Source: Platycnemis pennipes (lineage: Eukaryota > Arthropoda > Insecta > Odonata > Platycnemididae). Taken from it: a stretch of 64,000 nt of DNA. Position 1 is the stretch's first letter, and each line of letters begins with the position of its first letter. Of the stretch, positions 25,575 to 37,142 are shown piece by piece. A program made the translations under genes and the position numbers. The stretch is taken from positions 125,654,350 through 125,718,349 of the forward strand of contig OW121847.1 in assembly GCA_933228895.1 (NCBI GenBank), written 5' to 3'. Under the pieces are notes generated by a model. It worked only from the letters and a program-made list of their open reading frames with translations. It made no database searches and was not told the DNA's origin.

Positions 25575-25660
25575 GATATGTAGTGCATGTTTGGTGAGAA
25601 ATCACCCCCTGCCACACACTCTTGTGGTGGCTTGCAGGGTATTATGTAGATGTAGATGAT
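25575..25660 (+). repeat. LINE 3' terminus with GTAGAT tail
   Basis: From GTAGTGCATGTTTGGTGAGA through CCCCCTGCCACACAC and TGGTGGCTTGCAGGGTATTA to GTAGATGTAGATG, this matches the 3' UTR end of the LINE relic at 49.78-49.86 kb with few changes. The simple-repeat tail is typical of several non-LTR clades. Nothing upstream resembles reverse transcriptase, so it is severely 5'-truncated. Confidence 0.7.
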
Positions 25661-27000
25661 AACAAAATATGACTCTTTCGTTTGTGACGAAAACGTCAAT
25701 ATTTATTCGGGGAGTAACGAAAGATTCAAGACTTGGGCCCCAGGTGTGATCGCAGCAAATCGAGAAGTCACAATAAGAAATATTTAATTTGGAATAAAAT
25801 TTAACGTAGAGTAAATAATTTAACGATTTATTCGTGTATCAGTGATGACGAATGGGATGAGAAGATTTGAAGGAATGGAAGTATCTAGCTTGTGGAAAGA
25901 GGATGAGTTTCTACCTTGAGTCATTATGGAGAAAGACACAGCGAATAATTGAAAAAAGAAATGCAGAAATATATGCATACATACATATACAGATGGAAGA
26001 AATTTGGGAGCATGAGCTGGAGTGCAATTTAGCGTTTTGTAAGGAGATGTTGACTGTCAACAACAGAGGCGATGCCTATGCAAAGGGCTAGCTGTGATGT
26101 TCAGTTTTAAAAGTTAGCGAAGAACGACAACACGCTGATTGGTTACAGATGGATGTGCAGCTGGAAGAGGGATGAGGGTGCTTGCATTAATTAACAGTCT
26201 CAGTAGAATGCGGGCGCGTGAAAAGGCTTCTCGTAATTTGAAGTTGACATGAGCAACGCTAGTTGGAAAGAATTCGCCGGTTGAGGAGAACAGCGGATAA
26301 ATTAACTTAAATAATAATTTAAATGAAATAAGAACCGCTGTTGCATGGATTTATTCTTGCCTAAATAACTTGATTAGATTCCCAAACGTACTCTTGCATT
26401 GCTTCCAGGCACCTTCAAATTTATATAAGGATAGAGAAGTTTTGACAAGGCTAAAATATGTTGTTTATGTAATAGTTAGAAAGAAGTAAAATCCTATTTT
26501 ATTGTTATATTAATTGATTTTTTAAGTTTGGTTCTCATGCCCTAACATTCTTTCCATCTATAAAACGATATGAGAAAGAATAAGTAGCGTTTACTTAATG
26601 CCTTCGGATAAATGTTGCAACATACCACACTGCATAACAATGCAACTAGTTTCACTTTACAGGCCGTTATACACGCACATACATTGTATGAACGTAAGCT
26701 CTGGGTGTTTTAAGTCATTACTGTGCAGTCACAAGTCATCAATGACAGAATGATATTCAACGAAAATAAAGACATTGGCATTTAGCAAAAAAGTCATTTT
26801 CCATGACCCTCTTTCCCTTAAATATCACGATGACAGCAGAGTTAAAATATTCAGTTGACCAGTCATTCTTCTCCCCGAATTGAATTTATAGATTTATTAC
26901 GATGGAAACGCCACTTTGAGAAATTAAGACTGACTGGTAAAAGAGAAAGTTCCTTAAATAGTGGTCAAATGTAATTGAATCACTCTCATAATATAAAAAT
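25661..27000. other. AT-rich intergenic DNA, nothing recognised
   Basis: A 74-codon + frame at 25867-26091 is unrecognised. No splice or repeat signal was seen. Confidence 0.45.
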
Positions 27001-27026
27001 TTAGGAATGGCTCAGAAACTTACTGG

Positions 27027-27270
27027 CACTCAGGACTCTCTCTATACGTACGTACCACTTCACAAGTAAATGATCAATTCCCCATTACACACAAGCGGCC
27101 TTTGACCATGAATTTCATCACATGGTATTGCCGCTCTTCCAGGTTTTCTCCTACTATTTTTACATGCTGCAACACACAAAGAGCGTCAGTAAACCATGAT
27201 GCTTCATATTTATCTTCTTCTTCACGCGCTTTAACTGAAAAGTTTTTTTTCCTGCGGCGAGTCCTGAGTG
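27027..27270 (-). other. Inverted-repeat-bounded segment with exon-like frame
   Basis: CACTCAGGACTC (27027-27038) and GAGTCCTGAGTG (27259-27270) are perfect 12-bp inverted repeats about 220 bp apart. On the minus strand the interval carries an open frame (27074-27274), charged at first and then amphipathic, with an acceptor-like AAACTTTTCAG near its start. It could be a small MITE, or a short exon with a coincidental repeat. The protein was not recognised. A resemblance in spacing to BESS-type motifs was considered and is too weak to use. Confidence 0.3.
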
Positions 27271-27839
27271 TCATATTACGAAATCATTAAAACCTATTCA
27301 GAGTACGGTTTGAAACTACGTTACTGTAGATGAAAAACCATCAAATGTCAGAACATTTCGTTGAAGTATTTTCACTATAGGTTATCTGAATAGTCCAAAA
27401 AGAGAATGCTAGGCTTACCCAGGAGTAATTCATTTATGATGAAAAATACACTTTCATTTAAACCTAGATGAAATCGCCAAAAAAAACAGCCCTAGGTACC
27501 ATAACATCATCATGATTTCCGCAATAGAGGGCAGTATTGTAGACACAACCACTTATTTGGGAATTGGTTTATAATTAGTAGATTACTGGCAACAACTATT
27601 CAAAAAAATAATGGAGATTTTGAATACGCTTTATTAAGAGAAAGAGGCATGCCATAAGCGAAATTACGTACTAATGGTGACGAAACAATATGAAATAGTA
27701 ATATTATTTTTTTTCACAGGGTATTATGAATATATACCACATTCTCAACAAGCTTTTACTATTTTCATGGTGCATAATAAGTCATGTGTTGGTAAATCCA
27801 TCGTCCTTTTATGAACGAGTATCTTAATCTTAATGAAAC

Positions 27840-28200
27840 CACCATACTTGAGGTTGCAGAAGTGTGGCTTTGCAGGAGAATTTCAAGAACTAGGTGGACT
27901 GACACATAAACGAATACAGAAGTGCTAAATCAAGATCATACGGAAAGAAAACTATTTAGAACTAATAACACAAGGAAAAATCAGCTCATTGGACACCTAC
28001 TCCGTCTTAACACCTTCATGGAAAATATTTTGGAAGACAAAAGTTTTGCGAAAAAAAAACTGAGAGGTTGACCTATTTTAAAGATATGAAGACTGAAAAG
28101 GGATGTAGCTCGTATGCTGAAATGAAGAGAATGGCTAAAGACAGAGACGATAGGAAGTCATGGAAGCAGCAACTAGGCTCTATGCCTTTAAATAAATAAA
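27840..28200 (+). pseudogene. RTE-like LINE reverse transcriptase C-terminus, degraded
   Basis: Translated across frames, this region gives the C-terminal signature common in insect endonuclease-reverse transcriptase elements: RRISRTRWTD, then LIGHLLRLNTF, then SSYAEMKRMAKDRDDRKSW. Several stops and at least one frameshift interrupt it. The order of blocks matches the relic at 44.1-45.2 kb. In an intact element this tail follows the reverse transcriptase and helps template-primed reverse transcription. Here it is non-functional and 5'-truncated. The clade assignment (RTE-like) is from remembered family appearance, without a search. Confidence 0.6.
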
Positions 28201-30250
28201 AAACCTAAAGCTCGAAAACCATTGATGCTCATTGCAGAATTTTTCCTTAAAATCTTTATAACATTATTGATGATGAATAACATAACAAGTAAGTTCCTGG
28301 GGGTGGCCTTTATTTATAATAAACATCGTTTTCTGCCATAATATTTCCTTATACGCTAGAAACGGCAAAAATGAAGAAATAATTTTTAAGGTGTTAATAA
28401 AATCAGCGATAAGCGAAATGCCCCTCTGGGCTTATTAAGTTCGACAATGTACATATAATCTCCATCCTGTAAAATTTTCACATACGCTAGAAAAAAACAT
28501 AAATCATTTCCTCTGACAAACCCTAAAATGAGAATTTTCCTTTCGCTGAATTGTCAATATAATTTTCTCCAGAGTAATTTTCCGTTTTAATTTTCCAAAA
28601 CAATTCCACACCTGCGTCAACCGTGAGCGACAGAATCGTTGAGGAGACAAACAATCAGACAATTCATGAAATTTAATGCTTCGTCATTTTTCGGTGAAAT
28701 CCATTCACTCCAAATGATACGTGGTGACAAACAACGGGATCAAGCATCGGTTGACACTGTATATTACGCTTTTAACAGTGCATGGCTGCAGCAAAGTCGG
28801 CGGGATCAAGGTGACAGGCTACAACTTGCTATCAGTCCAAACCAATTATTTATTTATGAATAAACCAATTGAGTAAGATACATAAATGTAACAAGTTGAC
28901 TACTCTTTATCACCTGTCTTACGATCTAATTAGCTTTGACGGATGGAAAACGATATAATCAGATCGGACATACTGGAATTTCAATTTTCAGTGCTGTTTA
29001 AAAATATAAAGGTTGGAATATCTCTATGAGAACTTAATGACAAAAATATATATATTGCGGTATTAAACAAATCCTAATACATAAAAGCGTTATCAGGAAC
29101 ATTTGTTGCTATTTTTCTCCGGTAAATTATTACAATTCGCTGTTTTCGAATATTATTGGCGCCGAAAAACTGTAGATATCAGAGATTTAATTCCATTTAA
29201 CTTGGAGCCACAAAAATAGAACAAATAAAATCAGAGCTCAGTAATGACAGTGAAAAAGAATATCAATCCATACATTGAGGCTGTTTTCAGGAAACTAACA
29301 AGGATATGGCTTTCATCGAAACTCGATTTTTTTGGCGAATTCATTCGGTTTGAATCTGAATTGCATCTGTTATATAGCACCGCAGCTATTGAAATGGATA
29401 CCTTACACTTTGGCATAGAACCCGCTGCAGCAATTCAAGATACACCAGTACCCTTCATGATTCGGACCAAGAATATAATCGTGTTCGCAAGGCCTCCGTT
29501 CAAGCTATTCATAAATATATTAAGAACGATGCATTTTACGTGGCTAAAAATGTGTGTCTTAGCGTGAAGCTCACTGCCGCCAGAAAGGTAAATTAGCCAA
29601 GATAATTAAGCAAAGACATGTGGCTTGAAGATGCTATAGGAATGAAATTTCGAAATATAATTGAGGCCGGTGGGAACGGGAAAAAAATAGAGTATTGAGG
29701 GCATTATTGGATTATCCAAGGAAAGGTGAATTCAGATGTTGATTCTGTAGGATTAAGTAAAATGGTATCCAGTCTGAAACATTTTTGAGAACTGGAAAAC
29801 TTATCATTTAAATAAATTCCTCAGGCATTTACTTTGCTTTTTATTAACATAATGCACTATTTATCTAAGCACTGCATGAAATACATTTTAAATGTCATAA
29901 TGATTCAAGATATGGCTGCGAAAAACACTTACGCGAGTAATAATAATAATACTTGCCACTTCTGTAATCTTTACTAAAATAAGTATTCGGGCTTAAGAGT
30001 GAGCCTCGGTAGAGTTCCACTGTATTTTCATGCCTATATTTTGAGCACCGCAATTCCTTATAGCAAAAACTGAAATTGCTTATTAATTGTTGATTACATC
30101 CACTCAACACAAGCACGACATTCATTTATAACCCCATGAGATTTAGTGAAAGTCCCCCATAATCCACCAGGATGAAGTCTGGGTACGCCCCTTTTGTGAT
30201 TCGGCAAATATGGAAGATTATTTAATCCTCCGCGAGATGGGTTTTGGGTG
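28201..30250. other. AT-rich intergenic DNA, nothing recognised
   Basis: Frames of 74 codons (28639-28863 +) and 107 codons (29244-29567 +) are unrecognised and lack convincing splice context. A (TAA)n run lies at about 29939-29951. Confidence 0.4.
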
Positions 30251-30971
30251 ATGAGGAAAATCAGTGGGGCCAACACATCCTAAATCTGCTGGCTCCCTGG
30301 CCATCTTCAAGCAACCCTTGGATTCCGAATTCCCTTCTCCCCAACCCTGCACAAAAACACAAGGGATTCACACGCCCCAACACCCTCTTGCACAAACACG
30401 CGCAGCATCCTTCTCCCGGTGTCATCGAAATGTTTTTTATTGCATCCCGGCGCCCCCTCGGGCACCAGACCAGAAGGGTCTCCCCATACCAGACCATGGC
30501 GCCCTGACTCCTGTGCCCCCAAAGCATCCCCTTACTCATCCCATCCTCAAAACCCTCGCCAACTCAACTCTTGCTTCATCAAGGACCTTTACTCTGGACC
30601 CCTGCACCCGTTCCTCCGGTTTGTTCCGAACCGCCCACAACCCTCAGACCTCTCCGCACACCCAAAAATGTCCAAAACCCCCCCTGCCCCCATCCATAAC
30701 CCTGGGGGTGACCCCCCACACCGAACGCCCTCCCAAGCGAGAGACCCACCCAGAGGCTCTGTCGCCTCCCGGCGCCCAAAACCCTACTCCCATCCACCCA
30801 CCCTCGGGCCGTCGAGGGCCCCTCACCAACCCGACTCAGCTCCACCATCCTCCCCCGAAGGGCCCAAAACGACGTTTCGGTCGCCCCGCATGAGAGTAGT
30901 CCGGGTTCATTTGCCTCCTGATGAAATTTCGCTCCGGATTAATGGAATCCAGCAGCACGTGGGTGAGGGGA

Positions 30972-30984
30972 GGGGGGGGGGGGG
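30972..30984 (+). repeat. Poly-G run (13 G)
   Basis: An uninterrupted G tract at the point where the island changes from C-rich to G-rich. Confidence 0.85.
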
Positions 30985-31545
30985 TTTAAGAGAGAAAAAA
31001 AAGGGTTCGAGCAGCGAGAAGGGCGAGAAAGGAAAAAGGCTGTTTGGGGGGAACGAAAGGGAGACAGGACGGAAGTTTGGGCGGGGAGGAATGGCGAGAG
31101 AGGTGAGGTGTGGTGTGAGAGGAGCGGTGAAAGAAGGTGCGGAAGGGAGAGTAGCGCAGTTGTCGGGTGTGCATTTGGTTTCGGGGGTGCGGCACTGCAA
31201 AAACCGGAAGGGAAATAAAAAAACCGGGGGGGTTGGGGAGGGGAAAACTTTTTTAAGGGTTGAAAGGAATGGATTGTGAGCAAGGGGGAGAGTAGACGGA
31301 ACGAGGAAGCAAAACCTATAGGGGAGAGAAATAGTGTAGAGGAAGAGGGGGAAGGAATGGAGGAGTATACGCTCGGGTTGGACGGGGGGGCGAGGAGTTA
31401 GAAGGAATAAGCCGAGATGAGAGATAAAATGAATTAGGGTGGTAGGGCGAGGAGAGGAATGCGTGGGAGAGGGGAATGGGGGTGGATTTGCACGTTGGAT
31501 GGGGGAAGTGGCGAATGAAACGCGGTGGGAGCTCGGGGGGAGGGC

Positions 31546-31564
31546 GGGGGGGGGGGGGGGGGGG
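31546..31564 (+). repeat. Poly-G run (about 19 G)
   Basis: An uninterrupted G tract preceded by further G triplets. It has strong G-quadruplex potential on the + strand. Its length in the assembly may be unreliable because such runs are hard to sequence. Confidence 0.85.
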
Positions 31565-32059
31565 AATTCGGTCGGGAAGGGAGTGGGTGAGGGGCCACAC
31601 CGTCGTCGGGTGAGAGCGCGGGGAAGAGTGATACGGTTATCCCTCGACGCGGGAAGAAGTGGAGAGAGAAATGGGAGCGAGAGAAATTGAAAAGGCAGAT
31701 ACGGAAGCGGAGGCAGGAAATGATCTGCCGCGAGCGAGGAGGGTGAGAGAGGGAGAGAAACGGCGAGGAAAAGAGGAAGGAGGGAAAAGGGTTAAAAAAT
31801 GAGGGAAGGATAGGGTATGAAGGAATGGAAGCAGTGGAGAGGAAGTCAGGATTCACGGTTGCACTGATCACCGCTGCTAAAAGAATTCCCTTCACGCAGA
31901 ACCCACCCGAGTGGTTGATTATTTCCGCATTTTCCTCTCAGTCTCTGAGTGCAGGCGCATTGAAATAGCCCCGGTATGACGAGAACATAGGATGAGAGAG
32001 GAAAGGGAGGGAACGTTTATTATTATCATTATTTGCTTCCCGTTTCCGTGCCCGGTCTC

Positions 32060-33360
32060 TTATTTACTAATCCTCCCCGGCATAGCACGGCTCTCTCTTC
32101 TCAGTCTTTTGACTCCCGAGATCTTTCTCAAGCTTCATCGCCCACAAACTCGTTCCGAAAATCAGAGGCCATTTGTCGAATCTGGCTCCGTAAAAGCCAT
32201 TCGACGCCGGAGTTATTGATGTCACCGGTAGAGGCAGTTCCCAAAGATGTGAGTGAGTAAGGGTACGGCTAGCGTACGGGACTGCGGGTCAGGGTGATTG
32301 TGGGGAGGAGGGAGAGGATTGAAGGGATGAGGGTGGGTTGGGAGGTGTTAGGGGGCGGGGGCTTCGCTCGGCTACGCCATTAGCTCACTCACGACAAAAT
32401 ACACAAAGGGCTTGAACGACTCGAAATCTCCGAAATCCCTCGTGTGCTCTCCACCGCGACTTCCACGCCCCCACCCTCCGCGCGAAACGAGGATAGCATC
32501 CCCCCCCCCCTCTTCCTCGAATAAATCACATGCGATGAAAAAATCGAGAGAGTCGAGACCGTGGGTAATCAATTTCCGACCATTGCGAGCAGAAAGCATG
32601 CACTTCGAGCGTTCGTCGTCGAGGCTTCCTCGAGGTGATTCGATACCGCTCCCGTCCCTTCACCACACACCACTTAACCCGCCTGGCTATCGCTTGGAAA
32701 CATCTTTCTCCCTGGATGCATCTTATCCCGACTGCAACCGGGTCCACCCTCCTCCTCCCACGTCAGACTCTATCCTCCCCCCAATATCTAAAGCAACGTT
32801 ACACACGAGACGGAAGTGATAGGGTTTCCACGAATGGCCGCGGGTACGAGGATGACCGTGAACGGAGGGAGAGTCTGGAGACGCCAGACGAGGGAAAGAG
32901 GAGAGACGGCGGTGCAAGTGGAACGCGTGTGGGGGAGCATGAACATCCCATCCCTCAGCGAGGGAGCGAATCGAGTGAGGGTGGCCAACCACTGGAGACG
33001 ACGGTAGTGGGATCGTCTCCCTGAGGGTGGTTGGCTTCTAGGGACAGCGGTGGCGGCGGCAGTGGTGCCATGACGAAAATCCCATCCGCAGCGAGGGATG
33101 GAATTAAAATTACGATGATGGATCCACGAGGTTGGCCATTTCCTTCTAGCCCGATGGCAATTTCGAACGACAGGCTGATTCCAGGGAGGATGTAGGTTGG
33201 AGAGGAGGTTGCGAAAAGGGCTGAGGACGAAAGGGGAGGGCCGCAGTGGGGATCCTGTAGGGTGAATTTCAGTAGAGGGAGGCTGGGGGTTGGGTAGAGG
33301 AGGGATGGAAGCTTCGGAGCGGAAGGTTCGAAATTGAAATTTTTACCCGCTACCCTCAAC
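32060..33360. other. GC island complex with a C11 run and strand switches
   Basis: C-rich to about 32820 (poly-C at 32500-32510), then G-rich and mixed to about 33360. Many frames of 63-153 codons overlap on both strands with no domain recognised. Confidence 0.5.
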
Positions 33361-33485
33361 TGGCTGCTTCCTTCCTTTCTCCTTGTATTTAAAAAAAAAC
33401 GGTATTTGATTTGCAAAGAGGCGGGTAAATGTGTCAGAATTCTTCATAAGAAACGAATATTTAATCGAATTACGGGAAATATAAA

Positions 33486-33587
33486 TTGATAATATCGGTG
33501 GTAAAAGAACTCATTATCGGGTTTTGAGTCTTCTAGTTGATAATATCGGTGGTAAAAGAACTCATTATCGTGTTTTGAGTCTTATGG
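33486..33587. repeat. Two-copy tandem repeat, 51-bp period
   Basis: The unit starting TTGATAATATCGGTGGTAAA repeats at 33486 and 33537 with a single difference over the first ~47 bases. The near identity suggests a recent duplication. Confidence 0.9.
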
Positions 33588-34560
33588 TTGTACTCAAATC
33601 TTTCATTATCATTTGATGAAATTCATCAGTCACACGCTATGAAGCGTAGTTTGATGATTTGCAACTTTGTTTTTTTTACACCTGTATCTTTTGCTGGCTC
33701 TATCAACGGTGATATATAATACAGGAATAGTTTTGTTCATTAGGAAATACTAAAGAGGCAGTTATTAATAAAGAATGTACTTTCAGAACTATAATTTTTG
33801 TGGAAAATGCCCATGGAGTATTCTAAGCAGTGAATTAAGGAAATGGATATGATGGCAACCGAGTAATTTATGTCATTAAAGAAATGCTTACGAACGTTGA
33901 AATGGATTTTCCAATGGTTCGTAATGAAGAAGGAAATAAAATGAACTGGTGAGGGAAAAAATTGAACCCACTGGAGAAAGGAACTCATATAACACACGAC
34001 ACACTATTATTTTTGTCACTGGGTAACATACCAAAGTGATTGGCGTTAGGTACAAAATACCTAATAGTGTTTCACGTGAAAGCATCGATAAAACATTTAA
34101 GGGTGCTATAAATATATTAAAAGAGCACTGAATTATGAAAAAGAAACATTTGGAGAGTTAACTACTGTGAAGCCATTTAGCTAATTACGTTTATCGATCA
34201 CAGATGTGTAATAGCAATTAAATTATATCTAAATGTATTTACCCTAATTTTCTCCCTATTTATTTCAAAGAGCAATAAATGAATTGATATCGAATCGCAT
34301 ATGCTTGTTTGTAAAATATTATTTAAATTCTACGTTAGAGTGAACTGATACTTGATTGAAAATAAATTTTTGGAATGTGGATAACCAAATTGGTCCTCTA
34401 CTCTAGCGACTAAGCCGGATTTTTCCATGTTTTCAATTAATCCGAAGAATTTCAGAATCACAGAGGATTTATTTTACCAAGCGAAAGGTATTTTTTATTT
34501 AGTCGTGCTAAAAATATATAAGATTGATTCGATCCACTGCCATGCTTTGTTCCCGTTGCC
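33588..34560. other. AT-rich DNA upstream of the exon candidate
   Basis: No coding signal was seen. A short hairpin TTAGGTA/TACCTAA lies near 34047-34063. It may be an intron or upstream sequence if the exon at 34567 is real. Confidence 0.4.
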
Positions 34561-34566
34561 TCACAG

Positions 34567-34704
34567 GAGAGAAAAATGGATTATATCCAACAACCACCAC
34601 AAACAGAAAACCAATCTCTCAACACCTCCGCGTTTTCCAAGGATGGAAATTTTATTTACAACGCCACGAAACATCAGAAGCGAAATCGCCGCGCACGCTT
34701 TAAT
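34567..34704 (+). CDS. Candidate coding exon, unrecognised gene
   Basis: A pyrimidine-rich acceptor (GTTCCCGTTGCCTCACAG, AG at 34565-34566) is followed after 9 bases by AAAAATGG, a good start context at 34576. The frame is open to 34704, where AAT/GTGAGTAAT is a near-consensus donor. From ATG to donor there are exactly 43 codons, ending in phase 0. The peptide starts MDYIQQPPQTENQ and ends with a basic stretch KHQKRNRRARFN; it is polar and uncharged at first. I do not recognise the protein. It would be the first coding exon of a gene whose later exons I cannot identify in the window. The frame is also open upstream to the acceptor, so an internal exon is possible. The splice-site pair and start context are seen directly; gene identity is unknown. 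Chance occurrence cannot be excluded. Confidence 0.45.
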
Positions 34705-35278
34705 GTGAGTAATGCATATATTCCCCTTCCATTTCCTATCTACATATATCTCCCACCTCTCTTGACGATGAAGAAGTGATTCCTGATGTAAATGAATTCC
34801 TTGCACAAATGGAATCATGGTGGAAACTATACAAGTTTATTCCGGTCTGGAGGGATTAAAAAAGATGAATTTTGTCCAACCTTAGGAGGCGGGAATTTGA
34901 GTGTTTCCTGAGTATTTTGAAGTATCAGAATGAATAGAATGTGATTTGGGGTAGGGGAAGGCAAAAGGGTTTAAGAATTCTGAGGAGAGGGGGTGGATGT
35001 CAAGGAAGTAAAATCTCCTGAGGCAAGGGGGAGGAGTTCATTTCAAAGGATTTGTGCAAGTCATGCAAAATTTTACATCGGTTTCGGTTGATGTTTCCCT
35101 TGCGAAAGTTTCTTGCGAGTGTTTTTGTTTCAATTTCTCTCCCGAATACAGATAAGGCTGCATAAATTTTCCCCAGCCTTGATATTATTACTTGATTAAA
35201 TAAAAGTTAACTTAGGTTGACTTTCATGCATTGTCATGTCAGTTGTAGTGGTGTCCTTTAACCCTTAAGAGGCTGCGC

Positions 35279-35295
35279 ACGGTCTTAAAGACCGT
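35279..35295. repeat. Left subterminal palindrome of outer element
   Basis: ACGGTCTTAAAGACCGT, with 7-bp arms around TAA. It is shared with the right end and is a likely transposase-binding or hairpin motif. Confidence 0.85.
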
Positions 35296-35388
35296 GTGTA
35301 TTCTTTTAAATGCAAATATTTCACCGGTGGTCTTTTTTGCTTGTCTCTTCTTTTCAGTATCTTTTTTCTAAACCTTTTTCTACCATCC

Positions 35389-35915
35389 GACAAAATATTA
35401 GGACTGCTTGCACTGGAAATGCGGTGTAATTAATTTTTTAATACTGTCGGTTGTTAGTTTCTAGCTACTACCAAGAGATGGCGATAGTTTTATTTATCTT
35501 GGCACGATATATTACTGTTAATCTTACGCAGAGGGATTGCTACTACATGATATCATACTGTCGCATAATGGTATCTATGAAAATATTTTTAAAAAAATGA
35601 AAATTGACAAAATATTAGGACTGCTTGCACTGGAAATGTAGTGTAGTTAATTTTTTTAATACTGTTGGTCGTTAGTTTCTACCTATTACCGAGAGATGGC
35701 GTTAATGTTTCATCTATCGGCCAAGGTCCGTCTATATTCATCGATAAAGACGGACCTTGCTATCGGCACGATCACAAATATTACATTACATTGCAGTCCC
35801 CTTGGGAACGATAACTTACTGTTTATCTTTCGCAGAGGGATTGCATATACATGATATCATAATATCCATAATGGTATCTTTAAATATATTAACAAATGTT
35901 AAGATTGATGTTAAT
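35389..35915. repeat. Imperfect tandem duplication inside the outer element
   Basis: A unit beginning GACAAAATATTAGGACTGCT starts at 35389 and again at 35606 (period about 217 bp). Both copies continue through GTTAGTTTCTA, AGAGATGGCG, GCACGAT, CGCAGAGGGATTGC and CATGATATCATA. Copy 2 is longer because it carries the hairpin insertion at 35722-35759 and a few further indels. Confidence 0.85.
35722..35759. repeat. Hairpin inserted in the second tandem copy
   Basis: CAAGGTCCGTCT and AGACGGACCTTG are perfect 12-bp arms around a 14-nt loop. CTATCGG appears on both sides, and only once at the matching place in copy 1 (diverged there), so the hairpin looks like a small insertion with a 7-bp duplication. 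Confidence 0.75.
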
Positions 35916-36105
35916 TTAACCCTCATATGGAATATCTGCGCCTTAGCGGCGCTCGGGATTTAAAAAAATTATTTTAAATTTTCCATTCCCATGGATCTTT
36001 TTGAAACTTTTAGTAGTCTATTTTTTCTGCTTTCACAGGCTAAAAATATATTTTTGTATGTATAATGTGCATAGTTTTCATTTTATTGCCCTCTAATGAA
36101 AAAAG

Positions 36106-36140
36106 TTACGTCGTTGGATTTACGGAGCCGCTGCGGCGCC
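36106..36140. repeat. Left internal inverted repeat of inner piggyBac
   Basis: It contains GTTACGTCGTTGGATTTACG then a GC-rich CTGCGGCGCC. The reverse complement of the first part occurs near the right terminus, and the CTGCGGCGCC string recurs there in direct orientation. Confidence 0.8.
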
Positions 36141-36509
36141 GAGAGTTTCCTAGTCGCAATGTCGGCGATTGCACTCTCAATGCTAATTTAAAAGCTATTA
36201 TGTTTCGTATGAAAGAGTATCTTTAATTTATTATCGTAATATTTAAAATTTTAAACTTTATAAACAAAATTAAATTGTTTAGCATAGGGAAAATTAAACT
36301 ATTCCAATTTTGCTTCGTCTTTTATCCTATAATCATAATTTTTGCCTTTTTATAATGTTTAATAACAAAACTTCAACTATTTGCAAGAATTATTCTTAGA
36401 AACTCATGGCTAGCCAAAGGGTGTTTTTTCCATGGCCTCCGGAATTACATTGTTTGGTACCTTCTCCGTTCCGCGTCCCTCCTCCGCGTCCGCGTGCCTG
36501 CTGTGGTGA

Positions 36510-37142
36510 TGGTCACCTTTGGGGACATCCCAGGGTTACTATGCACAGAATTATACCAAGCAGCAATCCCAAGAAAAAACACCCACTATTGAGGACCCAA
36601 TTGATGAATTCCGTTTGTATATTGGCAAAAACAAAATCCGTGAAATTGTTACTTGCACAAATCAGGAAGCAGTTCGAATGCATTTAGAGAAAAACTTGAA
36701 AACCACTTGGAAACCTACAGACGATATAGAAATGTATGCTTTTTTTGGACTTTTTTTGGCGACTGGACACCTAAAAGCGTCTGAAGTAAATGTCAGTCGC
36801 CTGTGGAATAAATTGTATGGTGCCCTGATTTTTCGTGCAACTATGTCGGAAAATCACTTCAAGCAATTGCTTCGATACATACGCTTCGACGATAAAACCA
36901 CGCGCGCTGATAGATGAGAAAAAGATAAACTTGCCACGATTCGCTTCGTCTGGGATGAGGTGAATAAAAAATTTCAACATTATTTTTTGCCCGGACTCTC
37001 AGTTACTGTTGATGAGAAACAGATTGGCTTTCGTGGGCGCTGTTATTTCCGACAATATATTCCATCAAAAGCCGATAAATATGGTATGAAGATATTTTGG
37101 GTTAACGATTCGGCAACAGGCTCTTTCTTCATCCTTCTATCA
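36510..37142 (+). pseudogene. piggyBac transposase, N-terminal and early catalytic part, broken
   Basis: The frame encodes the N-terminal part of a piggyBac (DDE_Tnp_1_7-like) transposase: the DEFRLYIGKNKIREIVTCTN block, an MYAFFGLFLATGHLK block, then SENHFKQLLRYIRFDD. An in-frame TGA at 36915-36917 interrupts it, and reading then resumes in the same frame through the hallmark TVDEKQIGFRGRCYFRQYIP and KADKYGMKIFW. The Asp of VDEK (37011-37013) corresponds to the first catalytic Asp. The two later catalytic Asp residues, expected roughly 80 and 180 residues further on, are missing because homology stops near 37142. The N-terminus before 36519 is unclear (in-frame stop at 36507). The protein would cut and paste at TTAA; this copy cannot. 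High confidence for family, low for any function. Confidence 0.88.

Larger units (their letters stand above)
30260..31900. other. Large GC island: C-rich half then G-rich half
   Basis: The + strand is C-rich from about 30260 to 30890, then flips to G/A-rich from about 30950 to 31900. It holds the longest open frame of the window (286 codons, 30419-31279 +), which runs straight through the flip from Pro/Ser/His-rich to Gly/Lys/Arg-rich sequence and competes with a 209-codon frame. That pattern points to absence of stops by composition rather than a gene. CpG is frequent. Possible roles are a promoter-like island or a skewed, R-loop-prone region. Confidence 0.55.

Noticed and set aside
30419..31279. 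286-codon open frame, longest in the window
   Set aside because: It crosses from a C-rich to a G-rich block, changing from Pro/Ser-rich to Gly/Lys/Arg-rich, and competes with other long frames. Absence of stops follows from composition.
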